Below are positions 43,266-53,390 of a DNA stretch of 64,000 nucleotides, in pieces; the first letter of the stretch is position 1; every line of letters starts with the position of its first letter. The notes beneath the pieces were generated by a model. That model did not search any database. It was given only the letters and a program-made list of their open reading frames with translations, and was not told the origin of the DNA. The stretch comes from Papaver somniferum (lineage: Eukaryota; Streptophyta; Magnoliopsida; Ranunculales; Papaveraceae): contig NC_039359.1 in the NCBI RefSeq assembly GCF_003573695.1, positions 79,436,783-79,500,782 of the forward strand, read 5' to 3'. The translations under genes were made by a program, and so were the position numbers.

Positions 43266-45976
43266 TGGTGGGCCCGGAAGATATTATATTTAAATGCAAA
43301 ATGGTCCCCGGCAACGGCGCCAAAAACTTGGTGGGCCCGGGAAAGCGTATAAAATTGAAGTGAAATGAAACGGGCCTACAGTAATACCGCAAGTGCACGG
43401 TCGTCGGTTGTAGCTCGTGCAAGTACGGGTCGATCCACAGAGACTGGGTGTGTTTTGTAGTTTCTAACTATTTTGGGTTTCTAAATTGCTAATGGGCTTT
43501 GAGTACCAAAGGGTCTTGAAGTGCACTAGGCTTGACCTTTGAAGTGCAATGGAATGGACTCAATTGATTTGGTCTTGGGCTTTTGAGTTTAGGCTTTTGG
43601 ATTAAGCCCACAGTTGACTGAATTGGGCTTCTAGATTAATCCAAGACTGAACTGGGCTTTGAGCCTTAACCTAAACTGTGGCTGGGCCTTGGTAATGACT
43701 GAGAACTGGGCTTGGTAACCTAATGATGAGCTGGGCTTGTGCTGTGAGCCAAGCTCAGCTGCAGCAGCAGCAGTGGAAAGAGGAAGGAAAGCAGCAGCAG
43801 CAGAAGCAGTGCACAGCAGCAGCAAAAGCAGTGCACAACAGCAGCACAACAAGGCAGTGAATGCAGCAGGAGAAAATAGCAAACAAAATGAAGGACAAGT
43901 GAAAGTAAAACAATGGCAGTGAAGGAATGAGGAAAAGTAAACACAATGTAACAGTGAATTAAATATGAAAGTACAATGAAACTACAAGAACAATGGAAGT
44001 AAACCAAGGTCTAAGCCAAGGGCAGGGGAGATGGTGAAGGTGAAATGGTGAAGGTGAGCCTAGGCATACTACTAGAGTGGGAAGAGAACTAGTTTGCTCA
44101 CAGTCACTAGTGAGCACTAGTTTCTCCCCACTGCTCAATCAACACAAAGCTCTAAAGGCTCTAGCCTAACATTCACACAAAACAGTAAACATGAGTGATG
44201 AAAGAACACTAGGATGTTGAATCCACCATTAACCTAGGGGATATTCTACTCACAGCTAAAACAGTTACCAAAGTACTAATTGTCTGATTAAAGTACAACT
44301 AGTCTAAGGGCTTAACAACATTGGACAAGAGCTGCACATGATGAAGACTATCTTATTGATTCATGGTTTCATCTAGTCCTAGCATTTGAGGCTTAGAACA
44401 TACATAACAAGAACACTACAGGACATGATACAAACATTACATAAACATAACATAACAGAAATATGGGAGTGACAGCAAAGAACAAACATAACACAACAGT
44501 GGAGTTCATAACAGGAACAACACATAACAACATCACAGTGACATAAAATGGAGAAAATCAAAACATTAAAATGGATAAACAGTGAACAACAAAATGAACA
44601 TTTAACAGAACTAAGTTCTGGACACTGGCTATTCCAGCATAAGCCAATTTCACACCCAACACCTTCTATTTATACAAGCAAGCAAAAAAAACTAAAAATC
44701 CCCAAAATATCAGAGAATTAGGGTTTCACCAAAAAGTGAAATTGACTCACCTAACCTACTGATAGCAGCCCTAATACGTCGACCCATGCCTCTTATTCTT
44801 CTCCTGATGCAACCCATGCCTTCAATTTGTACATGCAAGCTCAATCCCAAAAATCCCCAAATTAACAGTAAAATTAGGGTTTTGATTTTTTTACTCACCA
44901 ACTGTGATGAGACGAATCAATCGTCTACCCATGCTTCTTATTCGTATTCTCATGCTCCCCACGCCTCCAATTGCTTCTCAATTTCGACCTAATTTCCCAA
45001 TTTTACACGCTAGGGTTTCTGATAGAAAACGTGCAGAAATTGAGAAAATAGGTGGCTAAGGAGAAGGGAAAATGATGGGATTAGGTTACTTTGATGGACG
45101 TGGTGGTTATGATGATGGTTGAGGTGGTGACAGAGAGTTGGTGGCGGAGCAGGTGGTGGTCGTGGAGTTGCAGAGGAGAAGAAAGGGGGAGAAGAAGGAG
45201 AAGCCGATAGTTTTAGGGATAGGGTGTGTTTGGGTTAGGGTATAGGTATTGGGTACTCGGGTGTTGAGCGGCTTCATCAAATTTTGATGTTCTGTGACTC
45301 TGAGCTGCGGGATGCGAAGATGGTTGGTAGATCTAACGGTAAGATGAGAGATGAATCGATGCAACCGTTGGATTTTGAAACACAACGAAGTCAACGGTGT
45401 TAGATGATGTTAGGTACTGTAGTGTTAAGCGGAAGTATCGAGATTTGATGCGCAGGCAAAGGAGCGACCGTAGGATCTAAATGTGATCTAATCTGAAGGC
45501 TTGGAATTTAGGCACTATGGTGTTTTGCAGGGACTTCAGATTTTGATGCACGATGAAGAAGCGACCATTGGATGATGAGATGGATCCAATCTAACGGCTG
45601 AGAATGGAGGCGGGTAAGGATATAAAAAATGGGTTTGGGTAAGGGTTTTGGGCCTTGGGTATGCCAAGCCCATATCTTCTTTAAGAACAATTCTTCCTTC
45701 TTGAGCCCATTCCTAGCTTTTTGGACGTCCGCTCCATTCTTTGCGGCTTCCTTGCGTAATTTCTTCCGGCTTTTCACTACTCTTCAGCTCTTTTCTGCTC
45801 CGCAAGTCATCCAGACTTTATTTATTACCTAAAAATGCAAAATTAAGTAAGAAAAATATTTATTCTTGAAAACAATGAAAATACAGAATATGGGATAAAA
45901 TGTAGAATTACTGCACAAAAGATGAGTTAAATGCCAACAAAAAGGGATAAATATATACAATATTAGGCACTCATCA
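43266..45976 (-). mobile_element. Athila-like LTR insertion retaining a primer site
   Basis: CAAGT flanks it (43261-43265, 45977-45981), and removing it rejoins the Copia reverse transcriptase at RNKARLV/AQGYSQ. On the minus strand: LTR 45976-43329 (TGATGAGTGCC...GGGCCCACCA, 2648 bp), 6 bp, tRNA-Asp primer site, 28 bp, then a second GGGCCCACCA end. The LTR 3' end has the typical CTCTGTGGATCGACCCGTAC. A TATAAATAG box lies at 44667-44674 (minus). No gag or pol remains. The open frames at 43631-44007 are CAG/CTG-rich and not genes. Confidence 0.9.
43306..43322 (-). other. Primer binding site, tRNA-Asp
   Basis: The plus strand CCCCGGCAACGGCGCCA equals the 3' end of plant tRNA-Asp including CCA, so the minus strand is the primer site. 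It follows the LTR end by 6 bp. Athila elements use this primer. It is not a tRNA gene; no cloverleaf precedes it. Confidence 0.9.
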
Positions 45977-46208
45977 CAAGTCTAGCTTTGTTTCTGACAA
46001 TCATGCCAAATTCATCAGACTTATTCTTGAATATCCATTTGGTACCAACAATATTGACATTGGAGGGATAAGTTACAAGTTCCCACACATCTTTTCTTTG
46101 AAATTGATTTAACTCTTCATGCATTGCATTCACCCAAAAGGGATCGTTCAGAGCTTCATCAATATTCCTTGGTTCTACTTGTGAGAGATAACAACCAAAA
46201 TTGCACAT
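45977..46208 (-). pseudogene. Copia reverse transcriptase, N-terminal part
   Basis: The minus frame has EPRNIDEALNDPFWVNAMHE, KDVWELVTYP and GTKWIFKNK...RNKARLV, the conserved start of Copia reverse transcriptase. It is cut at RNKARLV by the nested Athila-like LTR and continues at 43265. Upstream the frame must shift once near 46240 to link with RHLWVQRNHDPNSIIG. Confidence 0.9.
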
Positions 46209-46209
46209 A

Positions 46210-46537
46210 TTTTGAAGTTGCCCTCTTGTTTTGGATGTAGATCTCTTCCTCCAATAATACTGTTGGGATCATGATTTCTTTGAACCCAGAGATGTCGTGG
46301 AGGGACACGTTATTGTTCGTCAGGAATGGCTTGATCAGTCCTATTCTCCTCGTCATTAGAAATGTCAGGATCAATAACCGTTGGGATAAATTCAACTGAT
46401 TCTGGAATTTCTTTGACTTTCTCAATTGTCTCGGTTGGAGGAAATTCAGCAGGAGGATTATCATGACGAAAGTTACTAATGTCGTCGATGATAACATTAG
46501 CAGATTCCATCATGACTTGTGTTCTGAGATTAAACAC
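46210..46537 (-). pseudogene. Copia integrase-RT linker, frameshifted
   Basis: VFNLRTQVMMESANVIIDD marks the standard linker after integrase. An acidic Pro/Glu-rich stretch follows and a stop at 46310, then RHLWVQRNHDPNSIIG in the next part with a frame change. This connects integrase to reverse transcriptase in the polyprotein. Confidence 0.8.
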
Positions 46538-47280
46538 CCGAAAACCACGACTATTAGAAGCATAGTCAAGAAATATACCTCATCATTTTTGGTGTAGAAT
46601 TTCCCTTTATGTTCTAGATCTTTCAGAATATAACACTTACTTCCAAACACCCTGAGATAGTGTAGGTTGGGTTTCCTTCCGTACCACAACTCATAAGGAG
46701 TGTTAAGGGTTTTAGACCGTAAATACACACGGCTGATCAAGTAACATGCTGTAAAAACAACTTCTTCCCAAAATCTTAATGGTAAGTTTTTGTAATGGAG
46801 TATTACCCTGACCATTTCCTGAATATTCCTATTCTTTCTTTCAGCAAATCCATTAGCTTGAGGAGTGATAGGTGGTGAGTATTGTTGAATGATCCCAAGT
46901 TTGTCACAGAATTCAAATACTTTGGTGTCTTTGAACTCAGTTCCACGATCGCTTCTAATTTTCTTCAGTTTGCGACCTTGTTCGTTCTGGATCCTTTTAA
47001 CAATAATATTAAATTCACTAAGAGTTTCATTCTCATGAGATAGAAATGCAACCCAAGTGAATATGGTGTAATCATCTACCATAACTAAAGCATACTTCTT
47101 ACCAACAACAGTGGGTTATCGAATTGGTCCGAAGAGATCCATATGAATTAAATCAAGTGGAGCTTTAGTGAGAATATCTCGAGATGATTTGTGGTGAACT
47201 TTCATTTGCTTATCCTTTTGACATGCACCACATACACCTTCAATCTTTGCATTGATTTTGGAAATGCCTATAACAAGTTA
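46510..47280 (-). pseudogene. Copia integrase core, broken
   Basis: CGAC (about 47222-47233) completes the HHCC zinc site begun in HERFGHINY. The core keeps MVDDYTIFTWVAFL, SDRGTEF and GFAERKNR, supplying the catalytic Asp, Asp and Glu. PYELWYGRKPNLHYLRVFG follows near the end. A stop lies at the junction after LFGPIR (~47117), and another ends the preceding frame at 47278. Integrase inserts the cDNA into host DNA; here it is dead. Confidence 0.92.
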
Positions 47281-47688
47281 TTTGTTAATGATCTTAGTTA
47301 GAAGACGATAATTGATGTGACCAAAACGCTCATGCCAAAGATGTGTAGATTCCACCTTAGTCAAATTGCAACGGTTGCTAAACTGAGTATCAAGTAGATA
47401 ACAGTTGTTTTTACCACGAGTTCCTTGAAAAATTACTTTCCCAGTTTTGTATAAAATGTCACATCCATTTTCATTGAAGACAACTCGATGGCCTTTGTCA
47501 CAAATTTGACTAATAGAAAGAAGATTAGCAGTCATACCTTTTACGTATACTACATCATGGATTTCTGCAACACCGGACAACTTGATCGTTCCCTTATTGC
47601 TGATGTAGCAACAACTCCCATCTCCAATCGTTACATGACCTCCTTCATAGTCAATAAACGAAACAAACCATGTGAGATCACCTGTCAT
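47278..47688 (-). pseudogene. Copia GAG-pre-integrase domain
   Basis: The 136-residue frame has HVTIGDGSCC, VYVKGMTANLLSISQICDKG and STHLWHERFGHINYRLL, the typical segment between protease and integrase. It starts out of frame with the protease: one base is missing between DSGCSR and MTGDLTWF at ~47687. Confidence 0.9.
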
Positions 47689-47999
47689 ATTCTACTACAA
47701 CCACTATCAAGAAACCATTGAAAAGGAGACGTAAATCTTAAAGCAAAGGCGCCTATACTATTAGTACTTCTCTGTTTAGAGTTTCCTGATAGTTTTGTAT
47801 GTCCTTTCAGTGTATCAAAAAGTTGTTTAGTTTTCTTACAAAGACTACTTGCAACATTCAGACTCTTTTGAAACGACATACAAACATGTTGAATGTGATT
47901 GGAAGAATCACAACAACAATACGGGCCAAAACCTTGAAGTTTGTCTGAGTGGTTCCTAGTCATATCAGTTTTCAAAACAACCGGGTCGTTGATTACCAT
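47685..47999 (-). pseudogene. Copia protease and end of gag
   Basis: The frame ends WFLDSGCSR, the aspartic-protease active site (D-S-G), followed by the one-base deletion noted above. Upstream residues include CCCDSSNHIQHVC, possibly a decayed CCHC zinc knuckle. Protease would cut the gag-pol polyprotein. Confidence 0.8.
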
Positions 48000-48270
48000 C
48001 TGATTTACGACTATTCTTTAAAGAGGAACAACTGGATTTTCTCAGATTCACCAAGGGACTATTACCAGATATCAAATCCTTAAGAATTGCAATTTCTGCA
48101 ACAAGACCAGAGTTGATCCGGATTTGTTCATACAACCCTTTTAGAAGAGTAACCAGTTTATCAGACTTTTTTCTACGGTTGGTTTTTAAACCGTGAAGCG
48201 TCAATTGAGACTTTATGGTCCATATAGTCAGATCGCTACAAACACAGACTTTTGAGGTCTTGAACGTGTT
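47965..48270 (-). pseudogene. Residual gag of Sirevirus
   Basis: Between the primer site and the protease only about 300 bp remain, with a Leu/Ile-rich coiled-coil-like part (LVTLLKGLYEQIRINSGLVA) and a Ser/Lys-rich part. A normal gag is far longer, so most of capsid is deleted. The annotated ATG at 48336 lies in the LTR and is not a real start. Confidence 0.55.
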
Positions 48271-48271
48271 T

Positions 48272-48289
48272 GCCAGATTTGATACCAAT
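48272..48289 (-). other. Primer binding site, initiator tRNA-Met type, decayed
   Basis: On the minus strand TTGGTATCAAATCTGG follows the LTR end. TGGTATCA matches the canonical plant Copia primer site for initiator tRNA-Met; the rest has mutated. Confidence 0.7.
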
Positions 48290-48290
48290 T

Positions 48291-50704
48291 TAAAAAGCGG
48301 GTGTCTAGCAACACCACCCAATATTTCTCTTAGCAATCTGTACGGACTAACCCCGGAATACTTTATAGAGAATCAACTAGACAGTCAGACTCAATCTAGG
48401 TAAAAGTATCTCAAGGAGTTAATATCTCTCTCTTGTTTTGATTTACTTGAGCTAATAGAAATCAGCGAGTCTTTAATCAAACACAAGGAATAACTTGGAT
48501 GGTACCAAAGACCAATATCCAAGGATCAATCAATGATAATCAACAACCAAAGGTTGGATTACTCTAATTAATGATCAAATGCACAACCTGTATTATTTCA
48601 ATCATAAAGATAAAACAATATAATGCGGAAACTGAAATAACACAGACACCAGAAATTTTGTTAATGAGGAAACCGCAAATGCAGAAAAACCCCGGGACCT
48701 AGTCCAGATTGAACACACACTGTATTAAGCCGCTACAAACATTAGCCTACTCCAAGATAACTTCGGACTGGACTGTAGTTGAACCCCAATCAGTATCCCA
48801 CTGATCCAAGGTACAGTTGTACTCCCTATGTCTCTGATCCCAGCAGGATATTGCGCACTTGATTCCCTTAGCTGATTACACCCATAACTAATAGTTGTTA
48901 CGACCCAAAATCGCAGGCTTTGACAATAAACAAATCTGTCTCACACAGACAAGTCTATCAAAGGATCAATCTGTCTCCCACAGAAAAACCCTAAATTTTT
49001 GTTCCGTCTTTTGATAATAATCAAGGTGAACAAGAACCAATTGATAATATGGTCTTATATTCCCGAAGAACAGCCTAGATAAATCAGTCACCTCACAACA
49101 ATCTTAATCGTATGGTAGCGAAACAAGATGTTGCGGAATCACAAGCAATGAGACGAATATGTTTGTGACTACTTTTTCTATCTTTCCTATCAGAGATATT
49201 AATCTCAAGCCAATCAATCTGATTGTACTCGTACGATAGAAGATGCAAGATCAGATCACACAACTACGATAAAAGTAGTATCGGTCTGGCTTCACAATCC
49301 CAATGAAGTCTTTAAGTCGTTAACCTGGTTTTAGAAGAAGAAAACCAAAGGTTAAAGGAGAAACGACTCTAGCATGCAAACTAGTATCACACGTGAAGTG
49401 TGGGGATTAGGTTTGCACAATACTAGATGTCTCCTTTATACAGTCTTTCAAATCAGGGTTTCGCCTTGGTCACAAAGAAAATAATATCCACCGTTAGATG
49501 AAAACCTTATTTAGATTCAAGCTAATATTTATCAACCGTTAGATCGAAAACTTAGCTTGTTATACACAAATGAAATGCACGCTTCTAGGTTTGTTAATCG
49601 TACCCAAACATATACATTTATTGGTTCAACAATAGTTAACCAAAAGGTTCGCCATATGAGCATTTCATACCAACCATATTCTTCTTCACCATAACTAGTT
49701 CAAATGACTCAAATGAACTAGTTAGAGAGTTGTTCAATTGCAAGGAAATCTTATGTACTACACAAGACACAATTGAAGCAAAGATGATTTGATTCACTCG
49801 AATCGGTTCATGAACTTTATAGCCACTGTTTGCAAACTGCATTCCTTAGTCTGTATAAGTTTAAGTTCAGAAATCATCTTCAGATATATAACCTTCTTAA
49901 GTTCGCACACTACGTTCGCAGACTTAAGCAACCGGGAAGAGTTTACAAACTCCAGCAGAAAATCTCGGCAAAGACTTTCCGCCGGTTCGCGGACTGGTAC
50001 TCACGTAACAAGTTTGTCAACTCCAACAGAATTTCTCGGGTTGAGAAGTTCGGCAGTTCGCGGACTTGGCAACAAGCCATTCTTCCGGTTTCTCTTGATT
50101 TAACAAATTTAGAAAACTTTGGTTCAAGGGATAGGACTTATGCACATATGTGTTTCCACAACAATACTTATGTCCATCATTGGTTATGTAATCTAAACTC
50201 ACATTCCAACCATTAAAACATTCTTAGAGGACGTTATATAGTTGTTACACCATTTCTCGTCAAAGCAATTTTCAAAGTGATTGAAACATATCATGACTTT
50301 CTTCACTAGGTAAAGATAAACATGGTCGAAGAAAAACGCTTACCAACACATATTTCGAGATATAGATAGGCGAGGTATACTCGGCTCGAAATACCAAATG
50401 TGTATAGTCTAAGTATATATACAACATACGATTTTTTGTCTCAAGAAGTAGGAGATAGAGTAGATAGACTTTTGAGTGACAGATAAGTTCATGTCTTCAC
50501 ATACCTTTTTGTCTAGAAGTTCCACCGGTTCCTTCTTGTATGATAAATATCCATGAAGTCCTTGAGCTCAACTACACTATCTATCCTAGTCCGAGACTTA
50601 GCTATAGTAGACTAGAAATGAACACTTATAGTTTTGATCACTAACATTGACAAACATGCTTGAGATAGCAACGAATGCGAGTTCGACCGAGAAATTCTCT
50701 AACA
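48291..50704 (-). mobile_element. Sirevirus LTR c (5' LTR)
   Basis: It is 2414 bp. On the minus strand it begins TGTTAGAGAATTTCTCGG at 50704 and ends before the tRNA-Met-type primer site; its last bases are mutated (TTTTTA rather than TTTTTCA). It is similar to LTR b throughout, including the AGTTCGCGGACT repeats (49905-50070). CCAAC follows on the right, which is not the AATAC found left of LTR a. Confidence 0.88.
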
Positions 50705-51600
50705 CCAACTCTTTGGCCACGGTGCACACTTATCTATGCCAATTCTATGATCACGACACCAAACCTTAATTATCCACGCCAAGAGCATGCGCAAGCCATG
50801 CCATCACTGTTGCCACGCCACTGGCTACCAACGGAAGGTAACCACAATCAACAACTAACCTTCCTCTCAAGATGCAAAATCTCGACCGTCGAAGGTCACC
50901 ACCGAGTCGGAAAGCCTCCTAAGCTCAACTTGCTAAACAATAGCAACATGCTACACAAAACAGTCGAGACATCAAAATATGTCACAAACTGGGGGATGTT
51001 CATCAGGGTATTGGTCTGGAGGTTTACAGCGTGCGGCGTACACTACGCCCGTTATAAGAAAGTGCCATAAGAGTGAGGCGGTTAGTAAATACAAGAAGTA
51101 ATGGTGAAACATTTCCTTCATTATGGAAACATCAATTCCAGGCGTTACCCGTTACCGCTTTCTTCCATTTACTCAACCGTTTCCACCTCTTATGAGACCA
51201 TGGTACGTTTTATTGCGACTTGTATAAATAGGTCTCACCTATTTCCACCAAAGGACAAGTTTTTGGTCAGGAGAATACAACACTCAGAAATCACTTGTTA
51301 GCTTTCCTATCTGTTAGCTTTCCACTTTCTGATACAAGTCGTCAAACAACTACTCTTCCTGAATCAACTAATCTGGTCTCAACACTCTCTTCGCTTCCCT
51401 CCATAGACCAACCTTTCTCCTTCACTTTGTGACCGAAGCAAGTCTGGAACGGTCATTTCTTGGTTTAGGACGGATTTGTACATATTGATCTCTCGAATCA
51501 AAGTACTCCCTTGCAGTGCATTGTTTAGGGTTTAGACTCGTTTCTCACCCACACACTCGAAATTACCAAAATCAGCAGAAACTGTTTTCACCCTCAAACA
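50705..51600 (+). mobile_element. Family B LTR (B2), 3' end
   Basis: Positions 50705-51278 repeat 32290-32864 with modest divergence; the rest (51279-51600) matches the LTR end of B3 up to CCTCAAACA. CTGAT follows at 51601-51605, identical to the 5 bp before B1, so B1 and B2 are the outer parts of one insertion. The TATA box is at 51223-51230. The 574-bp overlap with B1 means that this is not one LTR simply split by the Sirevirus. Confidence 0.85.
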
Positions 51601-52234
51601 CTGATATAAGATTCACTCAAACTAGTTTAGATTTTCGACAAGGATCTTTTTACTGTTGTTAGTTCTAAAGAAAATCTTGTGATAATCCATTGTTAACAGA
51701 CTCCGTTCTGTACGTGATTAATCATAAGAGATTCAAGTGATTGTGTGCAGGTTATTATTGAAGATCTAAGAAGATTTGAAGACGAAGAAGATATTGAAGA
51801 TTTATGATTTGTGAGTTCATAATCTTTGGTGTGCACAATACTTGTATCGGTAAAAAAGGATCCAATTAATAATCGGTTTATCCTTGTGATAATTTTGATT
51901 GATTAGTTGAGTAGATCGACATCAATACAATTCTTTGGATTAATAGTGTTGTTGGTTTAATCTTAAACGATTACTTCGGTAATTGAACATAAGATAGATC
52001 TAAGGACCCGACGAAGGAGTTTATGTTAAGATACACAAAAGAGCCTTTGTCCGACTCATATCACTTGGTTGAAGAGAGTTGATACCAAACAGATTTGCCG
52101 TTCCTTTACTGTTTGTAATATGAACCAAAGGAATTGTTTCAAGTATGTGACTTATTTATAAGTTGGAGGCGTGGTAATACAGACGGAACTAGGTGAACTA
52201 TAGGTTTAGTTGCTTGGTCTCAACTATACGAAGT
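51601..52234 (+). mobile_element. Copia LTR, family D, second part
   Basis: It continues family D after the B insertion, starting with the duplicated CTGAT. A leader-like Asp/Glu codon-rich tract (GAAGACGAAGAAGATATTGA, ~51778) is present. It ends at GAAGT before the next family B LTR. The LTR end is either here or beyond the window. Confidence 0.6.
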
Positions 52235-52481
52235 TGTTGATGCTGGTTTTTAGATTACGGTTAAAATCGTAAAACCTTAGTCTAACGTGACGTCACTCTA
52301 TAAGAAAACGAAGCCGAGAGTACCAATATCTCCACTAGCACATTTATTGAGCCATTCAATATGTCTACGTGAAATTTACCAGGGTACCTTTTTTTTATAC
52401 ATGCTATGTTCCACGATAGAACCCTCAGTATTGACTGGCATCATCTCCGCACATGCCAACCGCGCATGACGTACATTCTAG

Positions 52482-52508
52482 TTAGGGTTTCGACATGTTA
52501 AACCCTAA
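52482..52508. promoter_or_regulatory. Inverted telobox pair
   Basis: TTAGGGTTT, nine bases, then AAACCCTAA. The same module, partly decayed, stands before the tandem arrays at 26413-26440, 61404-61431 and 62694-62722. Plant teloboxes bind TRB-type Myb proteins that can recruit Polycomb; a role here is inference. Confidence 0.55.
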
Positions 52509-52515
52509 TTTACGC

Positions 52516-53390
52516 ATCTCCACGCCAAAGGCATACCATGTTAGCCACACCATCGTGCCAACGACATGACATCCATGCCATCCACATATCCGCGACAAAG
52601 GCATACCATGCCAGCCGCACCACCGTGCCAACGCCATGCCAGCCACATCTCCGCGTTGAAGGCAAACCATGCCAGCCGCACCACCGTGCCAACGGCATGC
52701 CAGCCACACTTCCGCGCCAAAGGCATACCATGCCAGCCGCATCAACGTGCCAATGACAAGCCATCCATGCCAGCCACACCTCCGCGCCAAAGGCATACCG
52801 TGCCAGCCGCACCACCGTGCCAATGGCATGCCGGCCATTCCAGCCACATCTCCGCGCCAAAGGCATATCGTGCCAGCCGCACCACCGTGCCAACGACATG
52901 NNNNNNNNNNNNNNNNNNNNNNNNNNNNNNNNNNNNNNNNNNNNNNNNNNNNNNNNNNNNNNNNNNNNNNNNNNNNNNNNNNNNNNNNNNNNNNNNNNNN
53001 NNNNNNNNNNNNNNNNNNNNNNNNNNNNNNNNNNNNNNNNNNNNNNNNNNNNNNNNNNNNNNNNNNNNNNNNNNNNNNNNNNNNNNNNNNNNNNNNNNNN
53101 NNNNNNNNNNNNNNNNNNNNNNNNNNNNNNNNNNNNNNNNNNNNNNNNNNNNNNNNNNNNNNNNNNNNNNNNNNNNNNNNNNNNNNNNNNNNNNNNNNNN
53201 NNNNNNNNNNNNNNNNNNNNNNNCATACCATGCCAGCCGCACCACCATGCCAACGGTATGCCGTCCATGCCAGCCACATCTCCGCGCCAAAGCCATACCA
53301 CGCCAGCCGCACCACTGCCAACATCATGCCAGCCACACCTCCGCGCCAAAGGCATACCATGCCAGTCGCACTACCATGCAAAATCCATGC
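52516..53390 (+). repeat. 61/70-bp satellite-like array in LTR B3
   Basis: It has the same core as B1 (GCCAGCCGCACCACCGTGCC, ATCTCCGCGCCAAAGGCAT), but units of 61 and 70 bp are mixed; the 9-bp difference is an extra ATCCATGCC-type step. Confidence 0.88.
52901..53223. other. Assembly gap (323 N) inside 61/70-bp array
   Basis: A run of N flanked by repeat units on both sides. Confidence 0.98.

Noticed and set aside
43306..43322. Perfect tRNA-Asp 3' end
   Set aside because: Only the last 17 bases are present and an LTR end adjoins it, so it is a primer binding site and not a tRNA gene.
43631..44007. Leu/Cys-rich frames that look like membrane proteins
   Set aside because: They are the complement of a CAG-rich stretch inside the Athila-like LTR; the related LTR at the window start shows the same composition without a conserved frame.
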